Below are positions 1 to 9,200 of a DNA stretch of 64,000 nt, piece after piece. The notes under the pieces are model-generated. The model was not told the DNA's origin. It saw nothing but the letters and a program-made list of their open reading frames with translations, and made no database searches. Position 1 is the stretch's first letter, and each line of letters opens with the position of its first letter. A program made the position numbers and the translations under genes. The stretch comes from Riemerella columbina DSM 16469 (GTDB taxonomy: Bacteria > Bacteroidota > Bacteroidia > Flavobacteriales > Weeksellaceae): the NCBI RefSeq assembly GCF_000374405.1, contig NZ_KB894282.1, forward strand, positions 35,023-99,022, in the 5' to 3' direction.

Positions 1-1108
1 CACCACTTTGTTCATAGCGGTATACGGTACCAAACTCTGCATAGCGTTTCGGTAAATCTCTATATGACCATTGGTGCGATTTATAAATTTCACAATGGTG
101 TGGGCAGTTCATTGGTTTTAATAAAAACTCTTCGCCTTCGTGTGGAGTTTTGATGGATTGGAAACTATCCGCCCCGTATTTTTCATAGTGACCAGAAGTT
201 TTATAGAGCTCTATATTTCCGATATGTGGCGTCATTACAAATTCGTATCCGCCTTTTTTCTGAGCATCGGAAAGGAAATTTTCTAATTTTTTTCTAAGTG
301 CTGTTCCTTTTGGTAACCATAGGGGTAATCCAGCACCTACTTTTTCAGAAAAAGTAAATAATCCTAACTCTTTACCTAGCTTTCTATGGTCGCGACGTTT
401 GGCTTCTTCTAGTCTTTCTAAATATTCGGTTAAATATTTTTGTTTTGGAAATGAAATCCCATAAACTCTCGTCAATTGAGGGTTTTTCTCATCGCCTCTC
501 CAGTAAGCTCCTGCAGCATTTAATACCTTAACGGCTTTTACAATTCCCGTAGATGGAATATGTCCTCCTCTACAAAGGTCGGTAAAGTCATCATGGGTAC
601 AGAAGGTAATTTCACCATCGTTAAGATTTTGAATTAATTCTGTCTTATAAGGGTTATCTGCATATTGTTTTAGTGCATCAGCTTTGGAAACAGGGTAAAG
701 ACTAAAGGTGGAGTTTTTCTTTGCATTCTCCAACATTTTTTTTTCTATCTTTTCAAAGTCTTTTTCGGAAAGAGTTTCATCACCGAAATCTACATCATAA
801 TAGAATCCATTTTCAATCGCTGGACCAATCGTGAGTTTAGCATCTGGGTAATACGCTAAAATGGCTTGTGCCAACAAATGGGCAGAGGAATGCCAAAAGG
901 CTTTTTTACCCAAATCATCATTCCATGTCAGTAACTGAACGGTGGCATCTTGCGTAATCGGTGTGGTAATTTCCACTTGCTTATCATTCACCATAGCAGA
1001 AATTGTATTTCTTGCTAGACCGTCGCTGATTGATTTTGCAACCTCATAAGGCGTTACAGCCCCTTCAAATTCCTTGATGCTTCCATCTGGAAGAGTGATT
1101 TTTATCAT
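1..1108 (-). CDS. thrS: Threonyl-tRNA synthetase, N-terminal part (cut by window edge)
   Basis: Charges tRNA-Thr with threonine in the cytoplasm. The minus-strand frame opens at ATG 1108-1106 with an N-terminal TGS-like domain (MIKITLPDGSIKEFEG), followed by the editing domain with HSSAHLLAQAI (HxxxH) and the DLCRGGHIP motif, and then the start of the class II catalytic core including MNCPHHCEIY. About 369 residues are visible; the C-terminal catalytic and anticodon-binding parts lie beyond base 1. It is divergent from the oxidoreductase gene at 1264. The order of domains and the motifs match bacterial ThrRS closely, so the identity is secure; only the truncation is due to the window. Confidence 0.97.
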   Translation of the reverse strand, partial: MIKITLPDGSIKEFEGAVTPYEVAKSISDGLARNTISAMVNDKQVEITTPITQDATVQLLTWNDDLGKKAFWHSSAHLLAQAILAYYPDAKLTIGPAIENGFYYDVDFGDETLSEKDFEKIEKKMLENAKKNSTFSLYPVSKADALKQYADNPYKTELIQNLNDGEITFCTHDDFTDLCRGGHIPSTGIVKAVKVLNAAGAYWRGDEKNPQLTRVYGISFPKQKYLTEYLERLEEAKRRDHRKLGKELGLFTFSEKVGAGLPLWLPKGTALRKKLENFLSDAQKKGGYEFVMTPHIGNIELYKTSGHYEKYGADSFQSIKTPHEGEEFLLKPMNCPHHCEIYKSHQWSYRDLPKRYAEFGTVYRYEQSG

Positions 1109-1125
1109 ATTAAAATTTTAAAACG

Positions 1126-1133
1126 CAAAAATA
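1126..1133 (-). promoter_or_regulatory. Candidate -7 box for thrS
   Basis: On the minus strand the bases read TATTTTTG, matching the Bacteroidota -7 consensus TAnnTTTG, 18 nt upstream of the thrS start codon. No convincing TTG is seen at the usual 19-21 nt spacing, so the call rests on the -7 box alone. Confidence 0.4.
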
Positions 1134-1228
1134 CGAAAATTATGGTAATTTAAAAACTGATCCCCCAACCGAATGTTCTCCTTAAAAATCTCTTTATTAC
1201 TGATAACGATTAAAAACTAAAAAGATGG

Positions 1229-1236
1229 TATCTTTG
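1229..1236 (+). promoter_or_regulatory. -7 box upstream of the FAD oxidoreductase
   Basis: TATCTTTG, an exact TAnnTTTG match, lies 27 nt before the ATG at 1264 and would give a leader of about 20 nt. The -33 element is not clear. Confidence 0.5.
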
Positions 1237-1263
1237 TGCTTACAAATTAATAGGTGCTGATTT

Positions 1264-2301
1264 ATGAAAACGGATTACATCATCGTGGGCGATGGCTATG
1301 CTGCGTTATTTTTCGCCCATCAACTCATTAAACATAACAAAACTTTCAAACTCTATTCCGAAGGTAAAAAAGGGGCTTCGCAAGTATCTGCGGGCATCAT
1401 TAATCCTGTTGTATTAAAAAAATTCACTACCTTCTGGAACGCCATGGCACAAATCCAAAATCTGCACACTACCCTATCCGAAATGACCACTTATCTCGGA
1501 AAAGATTTTCTAATAAAAGATTCTATACAGCGTGTATTCCACGATGAAACCGAAAAACAACTTTGGCTAAAAAAAAGAGCAGAAAAAGAAGAATTACAAC
1601 CCTTCCTCAACCCTGAATTTAAATCAATTGAGAATATACTTAATCCTTTTGGAACGGGGGAAGTTTGGCATTCTTCTAGGTTAGATGTAGATGCATTTTT
1701 TAGCACTTTCTTGGACTATTTAAAAAAACATCATCATTTGGTAAACGAAAAATTCGATTATAACCAACTAAATCCACAAACGCAGACTTATCAAAATCTC
1801 AATTATAGCCGCATTGTATTTGCAGAAGGGATGGGTATTTTAAATAATCCTTATTTTAAAAATATTGATATTCAACCCAACAAAGGACACCATATTAAAG
1901 TAACACTCTCAAAAGATATTGACTTTAAAGGTATCATCAAAAAGAAACATTTCTTGTTTCCACTGGCACATGGGCAATATTATTATGGAGGCACTTACGA
2001 CCGTTTTAGCACAGAAGAGCGCATTGACGATAAAGCCGTAGCACAACTTAAAGAAGGTGTAGAAACCATTTATCCTAATGATTATGATATCGTAGATACG
2101 CAATATGGCTTTAGACCCACCGTAAAGGATAGACGCCCAATGCTGGGCAACCATTCGGAATGGGATAACCTCTATATCTTTAATGGTCTGGGCGCTAGAG
2201 GAATTTTAAATGGTAATTATTTCGCCAAGATTCTTTATCATCACATTGAGCATAATGGTAATTTGCCAGAGGAAGTGAATTGGAAACGATTTAATTCGTA
2301 A
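1264..2301 (+). CDS. FAD-dependent oxidoreductase, DAO family
   Basis: The 345-residue protein starts with a dinucleotide-binding segment (DYIIVGDGYAALFFAHQL, GxGxxA) and ends with a second FAD-contact segment (LYIFNGLGARGILNGNYFA), the layout of D-amino-acid/glycine oxidase (DAO) type flavoproteins. The middle contains the GIINPV and FRPTVKDRRPMLG stretches typical of the family. Substrate cannot be read from the sequence; the family oxidises amines such as glycine or sarcosine. It is cytoplasmic (no signal peptide). The start is fixed by the Rossmann motif immediately after the ATG. The gene is monocistronic or leads into tsaE, which has its own -7 box. Confidence 0.8.
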   Translation: MKTDYIIVGDGYAALFFAHQLIKHNKTFKLYSEGKKGASQVSAGIINPVVLKKFTTFWNAMAQIQNLHTTLSEMTTYLGKDFLIKDSIQRVFHDETEKQLWLKKRAEKEELQPFLNPEFKSIENILNPFGTGEVWHSSRLDVDAFFSTFLDYLKKHHHLVNEKFDYNQLNPQTQTYQNLNYSRIVFAEGMGILNNPYFKNIDIQPNKGHHIKVTLSKDIDFKGIIKKKHFLFPLAHGQYYYGGTYDRFSTEERIDDKAVAQLKEGVETIYPNDYDIVDTQYGFRPTVKDRRPMLGNHSEWDNLYIFNGLGARGILNGNYFAKILYHHIEHNGNLPEEVNWKRFNS

Positions 2302-2312
2302 CTAAAAACTGC

Positions 2313-2320
2313 TATCTTTG
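2313..2320 (+). promoter_or_regulatory. -7 box upstream of tsaE
   Basis: TATCTTTG matches TAnnTTTG and sits 23 nt before the tsaE start codon, in the short gap after the oxidoreductase stop. The -33 element is not obvious. Confidence 0.5.
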
Positions 2321-2342
2321 CAATCGATTTTAAGATTAAAAC

Positions 2343-2750
2343 ATGGAATTTACAATTAAACATATAGAGGACTGGGAAACCGTTGCCAAAGAATTGATAC
2401 CCAATATCCAACATTCCATATTATTATTAAAAGGTAACCTTGGTGCAGGAAAAACTTCGTTTACCAAAGTTTTATTAAAACAATTAGGTTCCAATGATGA
2501 AGTTTCTTCGCCCACCTACTCTATTGTTAATGAATACGATACACCAAAAGGCAAAGTCTATCATTTCGATTTGTACCGTATGAATGCCATTGAAGAAGCC
2601 TTTGATATTGGTATTGAAGAGTATCTTGATAGCGGTGTATTATCCATTATAGAATGGCCAGAACTCTACGAAGAGGAACTCTACGATATCCCTTATCATG
2701 AGATGAAAATAGAAAATATCGAAGGAAAAAGGCATATCATATTCAAATGA
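2343..2750 (+). CDS. tsaE: tRNA threonylcarbamoyladenosine biosynthesis ATPase TsaE
   Basis: TsaE is the ATPase that supports the TsaB-TsaD complex in making t6A37 on ANN-decoding tRNAs. At 135 residues it has the normal family length. Visible motifs are the Walker A segment LLLKGNLGAGKTSF (about residues 27-40), the SPTYSIVNEY switch motif and YHFDLYR, followed by IEWPE, all in the expected order. It lies between its own promoter box and the promoter of the alanine dehydrogenase gene, so it is probably a single-gene transcript. Confidence 0.95.
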   Translation: MEFTIKHIEDWETVAKELIPNIQHSILLLKGNLGAGKTSFTKVLLKQLGSNDEVSSPTYSIVNEYDTPKGKVYHFDLYRMNAIEEAFDIGIEEYLDSGVLSIIEWPELYEEELYDIPYHEMKIENIEGKRHIIFK

Positions 2751-2764
2751 TGCCTATCTTTTCT

Positions 2765-2772
2765 TATATTTG
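2765..2772 (+). promoter_or_regulatory. -7 box upstream of alanine dehydrogenase
   Basis: TATATTTG matches TAnnTTTG and lies 25 nt before the ATG at 2797, giving a short leader. No clear -33 element at the standard spacing. Confidence 0.5.
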
Positions 2773-2796
2773 CTCCATATTTAGCGCTAGAATAAT

Positions 2797-3987
2797 ATGA
2801 GTAGTACCGTTTACACCCCTTTTAAAGAAGAAGATTTACTCCCAAAAGAGGAGCGTTTGGAAGTGGTAAAGAAAAACCAACAATTGTTTATTGGTATTCC
2901 AAAAGAAACTTGTCTTAATGAAAAAAGGCTATGCCTAACACCCGATGCAGTGCAGGTACTCACTCAAAATGGACATCAGGTCATTATGGAAACTGGAGCG
3001 GGGGAAGGTTGCTTCTTTACCGATTTGCAATATTCCGAAGCAGGTGCCACCATTACCAACGACGCTAAAATAGCACTAGGACAGCAATTGGTACTAAAAG
3101 TTAACCCGCCTACCTTAGACGAAATTCCTTATTTGAAAAACGGAGCATTTCTTATTTCTGCTTTACAAGTTAATTTAAGAGATGCAGAATATTTCCAAGC
3201 CTTAGCCCACAAAAAAATCAGTGCGATTGCTTTTGAATTTGTAAAAGACGAATACCAACAATTGGCATTGGTTAGACTAATTGGCGAAATTGCAGGGAAT
3301 GTTTCCATCCTCTACGCTGCCGAACTTTTAGCAAAATCCAATGGATTGATGCTAGGGGGGATTACGGGAGTTCGTCCTGCGGAAGTGGTGATTATTGGGG
3401 CGGGAATTTTAGGCGAATTTGCCGCTAAAACTGCCATTGGGTTGGGTGCTCATGTAAAAGTATTCGACAACTCCTTAGCTAAGTTAAGACGATTGCACAA
3501 TTTTATAGACAACCGAGTGTCTACCTCCATCATCGACCCTAAAGAATTAGGCAAAAGTTTAAGACGCGCCGATGTCCTTATCGGAGCTTTACAACGCAGA
3601 AATTTTCCACCTGTGGTAACAGAAGAGATGATTACGAAAATGAAAGCCGGTAGCGTCGCCATAGACTTAACCATAGATTACGGCAAATCCATAGAAACAG
3701 CAGAACTTACTACGATAAACGACCCTGTCATCTTCAAACATGGCGTGGTGCATTCTGGGATTCCCAATATCACTTCTAAAACGCCGAGAACAACTACTAA
3801 AGCCATTAGTAACTTTTTCCTTAGTTATTTATTGGATGCAGAACACGATGGCGGTCTAGAAACGATGCTTCTAAAAAACACCAATATGAAGGATTGTTTC
3901 TACACTTACAAAGGGAAATTTACGAAGAAAATGGTTTGCGAAAGATTTCATTTGCCTTACCATGACATCAATTTATTAACTTACTAA
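2797..3987 (+). CDS. ald: Alanine dehydrogenase
   Basis: NAD-dependent enzyme interconverting L-alanine and pyruvate plus ammonia. The 396-residue protein has the N-terminal AlaDh/PNT domain (IGIPKETCLNEKRLCLTPDAV, with the conserved lysine and arginine contacts), and a Rossmann domain beginning near residue 200 (VVIIGAGILGEFAAKTAIG) with the later AIDLTIDYG stretch. The N-terminus is about 30 residues longer than classical Ald, as is usual in Flavobacteriia. Its stop codon overlaps the ATG of the next small gene by one base (TAATG), so the two are co-transcribed. A transhydrogenase alpha subunit is less likely because no beta or membrane subunit follows. Confidence 0.9.
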   Translation: MSSTVYTPFKEEDLLPKEERLEVVKKNQQLFIGIPKETCLNEKRLCLTPDAVQVLTQNGHQVIMETGAGEGCFFTDLQYSEAGATITNDAKIALGQQLVLKVNPPTLDEIPYLKNGAFLISALQVNLRDAEYFQALAHKKISAIAFEFVKDEYQQLALVRLIGEIAGNVSILYAAELLAKSNGLMLGGITGVRPAEVVIIGAGILGEFAAKTAIGLGAHVKVFDNSLAKLRRLHNFIDNRVSTSIIDPKELGKSLRRADVLIGALQRRNFPPVVTEEMITKMKAGSVAIDLTIDYGKSIETAELTTINDPVIFKHGVVHSGIPNITSKTPRTTTKAISNFFLSYLLDAEHDGGLETMLLKNTNMKDCFYTYKGKFTKKMVCERFHLPYHDINLLTY

Positions 3988-4364
3988 TGAGAAAATTGAA
4001 ATTTTATTTAATAGGTTTAATTCCAGGATGTATTCTGATGATTTTTATCCTTAACCAAAAAGGCGTCAGTTGTAGTGGCTATTTACCTAATAGTAGAGTC
4101 ATTACAGAAACTTTATCTAAAGAATTTGAATATTCAGAAGCATTTAAAACTGCTTTAGCCCAACATCATATTTCAGAGCAATTTGTAAAGGATACCTTAG
4201 TCCCAAATGGCGATATAGACTTTGATAAAAGTAAGGCACAGCAAAAACCTTGTCCAGAATATTGGTTAGAATATCATGACCAACAAAAGCACTATGGCAT
4301 AACCTTTGAAAAATGCGAGGACAAAGCCTATTTTAAAACTTTGGAAACCATTAATCCAAAATAA
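3987..4364 (+). CDS. Small membrane-anchored protein, DUF4258-like
   Basis: A 125-residue protein with one N-terminal hydrophobic helix (about residues 5-23) and a small extracytoplasmic domain containing three cysteines (CSGYLPN, KPCPEYW, FEKCED). From memory it resembles short DUF4258 proteins of Flavobacteriia; I do not know a function. It overlaps the stop of ald by one base and precedes tyrA by 15 nt, so it belongs to an ald-tyrA transcript without an obvious role in either step. Confidence 0.6.
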   Translation: MRKLKFYLIGLIPGCILMIFILNQKGVSCSGYLPNSRVITETLSKEFEYSEAFKTALAQHHISEQFVKDTLVPNGDIDFDKSKAQQKPCPEYWLEYHDQQKHYGITFEKCEDKAYFKTLETINPK

Positions 4365-4379
4365 TTCTAACTCAGAAGC

Positions 4380-5222
4380 ATGAAATTAGCAGTAATTGGT
4401 GTAGGACTTATTGGTGGCTCTATGGCGCTCAAATTAAAACAAAAAAGAGCGGTAGAAATGGTCTATGGTGTAGATGCTAATATTCAGCATTTAGAGGAAG
4501 CATTGGCACTGGGCATTATTGATAAACCTGCTACTTTGGACAAGGCAATCGCAAATTCCGATGTCATCATTTTAGCAATTCCAGTAGATGCCACGCAGCA
4601 ATTATTGCCCGAAGTTTTAGACCAAATAAAACCCCATCAAATGGTGATGGACACAGGCTCTACAAAGCAAGGCATTGTTGAGATGGTAAAGTATCATCCC
4701 AAAAGAGCGCAGTTTGTAGCTACGCATCCTATGTGGGGAACAGAAAATAGCGGACCTCAGTCGGCACAGAAAGAAGCCTTTACGGGAAAAGTTGCCGTCC
4801 TCTGCGACATTAATGATTCGAGTCCTGATGCCTTTAAAATGGCTAAACAGATTTATCAACATTTGGATATGGAAGTAATTGATATGCCTGCTGATGAGCA
4901 TGATGTCCATACGGCATACATTTCGCATATCTCGCACATCACTTCTTATGCTTTAGCCAATACTGTATTGGAAAAAGAAAAAGAAGAAGATAAAATTTTC
5001 CAATTGGCAAGTTCTGGATTTTCCAGTACGGTAAGATTGGCAAAATCGCATCCCGAAATGTGGGTACCGATTTTTAAACACAACAAAGAAAATGTTTTGG
5101 ATGTTCTAAATGAGCATATCTCTCAACTCAGAAAATTTAAATCAGCATTAGAAAAAGAAAATTATACTTTTTTAGAAGAATTAATAACAAATGCAAACAA
5201 AATAAAAGGCATTTTAAAATAG
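4380..5222 (+). CDS. tyrA: Prephenate dehydrogenase
   Basis: Oxidatively decarboxylates prephenate to 4-hydroxyphenylpyruvate in tyrosine synthesis. The 280-residue protein starts with the NAD-binding motif KLAVIGVGLIGGSMALKLK, then shows DTGSTK, the substrate-site stretch THPMWGTENSGP, and the helical dimerisation half with HISHITSYALA. Length fits a monofunctional TyrA without an ACT or chorismate mutase domain. It follows the small membrane protein closely and is followed after 10 nt by the potassium transporter gene. Confidence 0.93.
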   Translation: MKLAVIGVGLIGGSMALKLKQKRAVEMVYGVDANIQHLEEALALGIIDKPATLDKAIANSDVIILAIPVDATQQLLPEVLDQIKPHQMVMDTGSTKQGIVEMVKYHPKRAQFVATHPMWGTENSGPQSAQKEAFTGKVAVLCDINDSSPDAFKMAKQIYQHLDMEVIDMPADEHDVHTAYISHISHITSYALANTVLEKEKEEDKIFQLASSGFSSTVRLAKSHPEMWVPIFKHNKENVLDVLNEHISQLRKFKSALEKENYTFLEELITNANKIKGILK

Positions 5223-5232
5223 AAAAAGACCT

Positions 5233-6990
5233 ATGGGATTTAATTTTAGATTTTTATACATTTTTTCATTGATTATCAGTTTCTTGGGAATCATTGCCTT
5301 TATTGGAGACTATGGTTTTACCCATTCCAAAGAGTCCAGAACTATTTTTGATGGCTATTACCACTTCGTACTTGCCGTTGGGCTAATTTCTACAGCAACA
5401 AGATATTACGAGGATAAAATCCGATTTCTAAAAAACAAATCGTTTTTGTTTGATTTGGCTACGGTAATTTTTACCATTGTTATTTATTATTTTCACTTTT
5501 TAAGCCCTTTTCATGGGCAATTAGACCATTTCTTCGCCAATCGCTATTGGGTTATTTTTACGGTGGTACTGACTTTTATCCGAGAGTTTTCGGATTTAAA
5601 AATTAATTTTAATAGAACCGTGCTCAATCCTGCACAATTATTCATCAGTAGTTTTATAGCGATTATTTTAATTGGTTCTTATTTGTTGACTTTACCTAAA
5701 GCCACTGTACATGGCATTGATTTTATTGATGCTTTATTTACCTCTACCAGTGCCGTTTGTGTAACGGGGCTTGCAGTACTCAATACAGGTTCAGATTTTA
5801 CTACTTTTGGTAAAGTGATTATCATTACTTTAATTCAAATTGGTGGACTAGGGATATTAACCTTTGCGAGTTATTTCAGTTATTTTTTCAAAGGGGGTAC
5901 TTCTTATGAAAACCAACTGGCACTAAGCGATATGACGAGTTCTAAAAAATTAGGCGATGTATTTTCTATGCTAAAAAACATTATCCTAATTACCTTTGGA
6001 ATTGAATTATTTTCTGCGGCACTTATCTATTCTAGTGTAGACCCTAATTTATTTCCATCAAAATTTCATCATGTCTTTTTTGCAATTTTCCATGCGGTTT
6101 CTGCCTTCTGTAATGCTGGATTTTCAACCTCAGATGCCAGTTTGTACGACCTCACTTTTAGATATAACTATTTCTTACTCTTAGTAGTAGCGTTTACTTT
6201 TATATTTGGAGGATTGGGCTTCCCTATTGTAGTGAATATTTTGAAATATCTGCGTTATAAAATTTCTCAAATCATACATTTTACTTCTAAAAAAAATAGA
6301 TTTTATAAACCTTGGATTATCAGTTTAGATAGCCGTATTACTTTAGTCACAACGATTTCTTTAACAACGGTTGCCACATTGCTATTTTATATTATGGAAT
6401 ACCATAATACTTTGGAAGAACACCATTCTTATTTTGGAAAATTTGTGACTTCGTTTTTTGCAGCTGCTACCCCTAGAACTGCGGGATTCAACTCTATTGA
6501 TAATGCCTCTATGTCCTTCCCTACCATTATGATGATTTTTCTTCTGATGTGGGTAGGTGCCTCACCACAATCTACGGGTGGTGGTATTAAAACCAATACC
6601 TTTGCCATTGCATTCTTGAATGTACTGAGCCTTGCAAAGGGTAAATCTAAAGTGGAAATATTCCGTAGAGAGGTGGCAGAAATTTCTATCAGAAGAGCCT
6701 TTGCCATTATGACTCTATCCCTTATGGCAATTGGGCTGGGGATTATGCTCATCACTTTTTTTGACCCAGATAAAAATCTTTTGGATATCTCTTTTGAATG
6801 TTTTTCCGCTTATAGTACCGTGGGACTTAGTTTGGGTATTACAGCAGACCTTACCGCGCCTTCTAAAATGGTGCTTATTGGAATTATGTTTGTAGGGCGT
6901 ATCAGTATGCTATCTTTAGTGATTGCCATTGTGAAAAAAGCAAAATACAAAAACTACCAATATCCTAAAGAGGAAATAACAATGAACTAA
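5233..6990 (+). CDS. TrkH/KtrB-type potassium uptake membrane subunit
   Basis: Inner-membrane K+ channel subunit of a Trk/Ktr system. The 585-residue protein is mostly hydrophobic; the repeated pore-loop signatures are visible as TSTSAVCVTGLAV, SAFCNAGFS, ATPRTAGFN and SAYSTVGLSLG, each with the filter-type glycine. An extra hydrophobic N-terminal section of about 130 residues precedes the first pore repeat, as in other Bacteroidota members. The RCK-domain partner gene follows 34 nt downstream, which supports a two-component uptake system. Confidence 0.92.
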   Translation: MGFNFRFLYIFSLIISFLGIIAFIGDYGFTHSKESRTIFDGYYHFVLAVGLISTATRYYEDKIRFLKNKSFLFDLATVIFTIVIYYFHFLSPFHGQLDHFFANRYWVIFTVVLTFIREFSDLKINFNRTVLNPAQLFISSFIAIILIGSYLLTLPKATVHGIDFIDALFTSTSAVCVTGLAVLNTGSDFTTFGKVIIITLIQIGGLGILTFASYFSYFFKGGTSYENQLALSDMTSSKKLGDVFSMLKNIILITFGIELFSAALIYSSVDPNLFPSKFHHVFFAIFHAVSAFCNAGFSTSDASLYDLTFRYNYFLLLVVAFTFIFGGLGFPIVVNILKYLRYKISQIIHFTSKKNRFYKPWIISLDSRITLVTTISLTTVATLLFYIMEYHNTLEEHHSYFGKFVTSFFAAATPRTAGFNSIDNASMSFPTIMMIFLLMWVGASPQSTGGGIKTNTFAIAFLNVLSLAKGKSKVEIFRREVAEISIRRAFAIMTLSLMAIGLGIMLITFFDPDKNLLDISFECFSAYSTVGLSLGITADLTAPSKMVLIGIMFVGRISMLSLVIAIVKKAKYKNYQYPKEEITMN

Positions 6991-7024
6991 ATTTAAACCG
7001 ATTAAAACATTATAAAATAAAATT

Positions 7025-7720
7025 ATGAAATATATTATCGTAGGACTCGGAAACTTTGGGGCATCTTTAGCCGAAAAACTAACTGCTCAAGGCAATGAAG
7101 TGATTGGGATTGACACCAGTATGGCAAAAGTAGATGCGTGCAAAGAAAAAATATCCCATACCATTTGTATGGACGCCACAGACGAATATACCGTATCTGG
7201 ATTACCATTAAAAGACACCGATATCTTTGTGGTGGCCATTGGGGAAGACCAAGGTTCTAATGTGATGACCACCGCACTACTTAAAAATCTACAAGTAAAA
7301 CGCCTCATCAGTAGAGCCATCAACCCTTTACACGAAAAAGTGCTACAAGCCATTGGTGTAGACGAAATAGTACACCCCGAAGAAGAAACCGCCGAAAGAT
7401 GGGCAAAAAAACTCTGTCTCTGCAATGTGGTAGATTCATTTGAATTGAACCAAGAATACAGTATCATCGAAGCTAAAGTCCCTGAAGAATATGTAGGTCA
7501 AACTTTAAAAGACCTCAACTTTAGAGAAAAATATAATTTAGTACCTTTAACGATTATAAAGCAAGTAGAAGTAAAAAGTCTATTAGGTAAAACTAAAAAA
7601 GAGAATAAAGTATTGGGCGTTGCTGTTGCCAATAATATTTTGGAATCTGGCGATATATTGGTGCTTTATGGCTCTAATAAAGACTTACAGCGCTTCCTTA
7701 AACTAAAACTAAGACCTTAA
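7025..7720 (+). CDS. Trk/Ktr potassium uptake regulatory subunit (RCK protein)
   Basis: Cytoplasmic nucleotide-binding gate of the K+ transporter encoded just upstream. The 231-residue protein has an RCK_N Rossmann fold (YIIVGLGNFGASLAEKL, then acidic GID, and MDATD) and an RCK_C half beginning around residue 145 (SIIEAKVPEEYVGQTLKDL). This is the single-domain-pair KtrA length, not the duplicated TrkA length. It is followed after 3 nt by the Nudix gene. Confidence 0.92.
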   Translation: MKYIIVGLGNFGASLAEKLTAQGNEVIGIDTSMAKVDACKEKISHTICMDATDEYTVSGLPLKDTDIFVVAIGEDQGSNVMTTALLKNLQVKRLISRAINPLHEKVLQAIGVDEIVHPEEETAERWAKKLCLCNVVDSFELNQEYSIIEAKVPEEYVGQTLKDLNFREKYNLVPLTIIKQVEVKSLLGKTKKENKVLGVAVANNILESGDILVLYGSNKDLQRFLKLKLRP

Positions 7721-7723
7721 TAT

Positions 7724-8353
7724 ATGAATGGATTCGGTAGAGATTTGGTCAAGAAAATAAAGCAAGCCCCTTTAGAGGGGGAGCAAGCCCACCGCCTGTT
7801 TTCGCCACCCTACCGACCGCTATTCACTTTTGAAGAAATCTTATCCAAGCAACCCAAATGGGCTGCCGTTAATCTGCTACTCTACCTAAAAAATGACGAG
7901 TGGCATATCCCTCTAATTGTGAGAAGCACCAACAAAAACGACCGCCATAGTGGGCAAATTTCTTTACCTGGTGGAAAACAAGAGCCAGAGGACAAAAACT
8001 TTGCGGCAACTGCCATTAGAGAAACCTCTGAGGAGCTTGGGGTTCATAAAGCTTATATTCGATTGATAAGGGAAATTAGCCCCATCTATATTCCACCGAG
8101 CAATTTCTATGTATATGCGTATATTTCTTATACTAAAAAGAATCCAACCTACCATTTACAAGAACGCGAAGCTGTGGAATTAATAGAGTTACCGATATCC
8201 GAACTTTTGGAACTGACCGAACGCCCAAAGTGGATGTCCCTTCCCGATACTAAAGGCATAGAAGTCCCTGTGATTCACTATAAAGACTACACCATTTGGG
8301 GTGCCACCTCTATGATTTTAAGCGAATTTAGCCGATTGCTTAAAAATGTGTAA
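7724..8353 (+). CDS. CoA-type Nudix hydrolase
   Basis: Probably hydrolyses the pyrophosphate of CoA or related nucleotides. The 209-residue protein has the signature that precedes the Nudix box in CoA pyrophosphatases (IVRSTNKNDRHSGQISLPGG) followed by a Nudix box with the two-residue insertion usual in that subgroup (PEDKNFAATAIRETSEELGV, catalytic REtxEE). It starts 3 nt after the K+ subunit gene, so it is translated from the same message. Substrate is inferred from the subgroup motif only. Confidence 0.85.
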   Translation: MNGFGRDLVKKIKQAPLEGEQAHRLFSPPYRPLFTFEEILSKQPKWAAVNLLLYLKNDEWHIPLIVRSTNKNDRHSGQISLPGGKQEPEDKNFAATAIRETSEELGVHKAYIRLIREISPIYIPPSNFYVYAYISYTKKNPTYHLQEREAVELIELPISELLELTERPKWMSLPDTKGIEVPVIHYKDYTIWGATSMILSEFSRLLKNV

Positions 8354-8379
8354 ATTTGTCCGCTTAATCCATTTTAAAT

Positions 8380-9183
8380 ATGGCGAAAAAAACAATTTTT
8401 ACCGACTCATTTGGAAACCTCTATTTCTTGAAACGATTTATAATCTTCGTTTTAGGATTGGTATCTTATAGACGCTTTAACGGGTTCAATAAACTCAAAA
8501 TTTCAGGGTCTGAAAACTTGGTTGACTTACCACAGAGAAATGTCCTATTTGTATCTAACCACCAAACTTATTTTGCAGATGTGGCAGCCATGTACCACGC
8601 TTTTTGTGCGGTAAATAATGGCTATCTCAATACCATTAAAAATCCTATTTACCTTCTCAATCCCAAAGTAGATTTCTATTATGTAGCAGCGAAAGAAACT
8701 ATGGATAAAGGGTTGTTAGCTCGTATCTTTAAACTTGCAGGAGCCGTTACCGTTAAAAGAACTTGGCGTGCCGAGGGAAAAAATGTCAACCGTATGGTAG
8801 ATATGAGCGAAGTGGAAAACATTGTAAAAGCATTGGATAACGGCTGGGTGATTACCTTTCCACAAGGGACCACTTCTGCCTTTGCACAAGGTAGAAAAGG
8901 AACGGCAAAACTCATTAAACAACAAAAACCTATCGTTATTCCTATTAAAATCAATGGCTTCCGTAGAGCTTTCGACAAAAAAGGACTGAAAATAAAAGTT
9001 ACTGGCGTGGAACCGACTATGGAATTTAAACCCGCTTTAGATATTGATTACGAAAACGAAACGGCACAAGAAATCCTAGAAAAAATTATGTTTGCCATAG
9101 AGCAAACCCCAGAGCATAATGTGCTCCATGATTACGACGAGGAACTAAAAAAGAAAAAACAAGAAGAACGCAATAACGACTAA
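8380..9183 (+). CDS. Lysophospholipid acyltransferase (PlsC family)
   Basis: Transfers acyl groups to lysophosphatidic acid or a related acceptor at the inner membrane. The 267-residue protein shows the HX4D motif in SNHQTYFADVAA and the later FPQGTTSAFAQGRKGTAKL block (the FPEGT-like acceptor motif, with Q in place of E), in the right order. A hydrophobic stretch near residues 17-30 would anchor it. A TAAATTTG box overlaps the end of the Nudix gene (8351-8358), so it may have its own promoter. The ending is rich in lysine and glutamate. Confidence 0.85.
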   Translation: MAKKTIFTDSFGNLYFLKRFIIFVLGLVSYRRFNGFNKLKISGSENLVDLPQRNVLFVSNHQTYFADVAAMYHAFCAVNNGYLNTIKNPIYLLNPKVDFYYVAAKETMDKGLLARIFKLAGAVTVKRTWRAEGKNVNRMVDMSEVENIVKALDNGWVITFPQGTTSAFAQGRKGTAKLIKQQKPIVIPIKINGFRRAFDKKGLKIKVTGVEPTMEFKPALDIDYENETAQEILEKIMFAIEQTPEHNVLHDYDEELKKKKQEERNND

Positions 9184-9200
9184 CCATAAAAACACTCCCA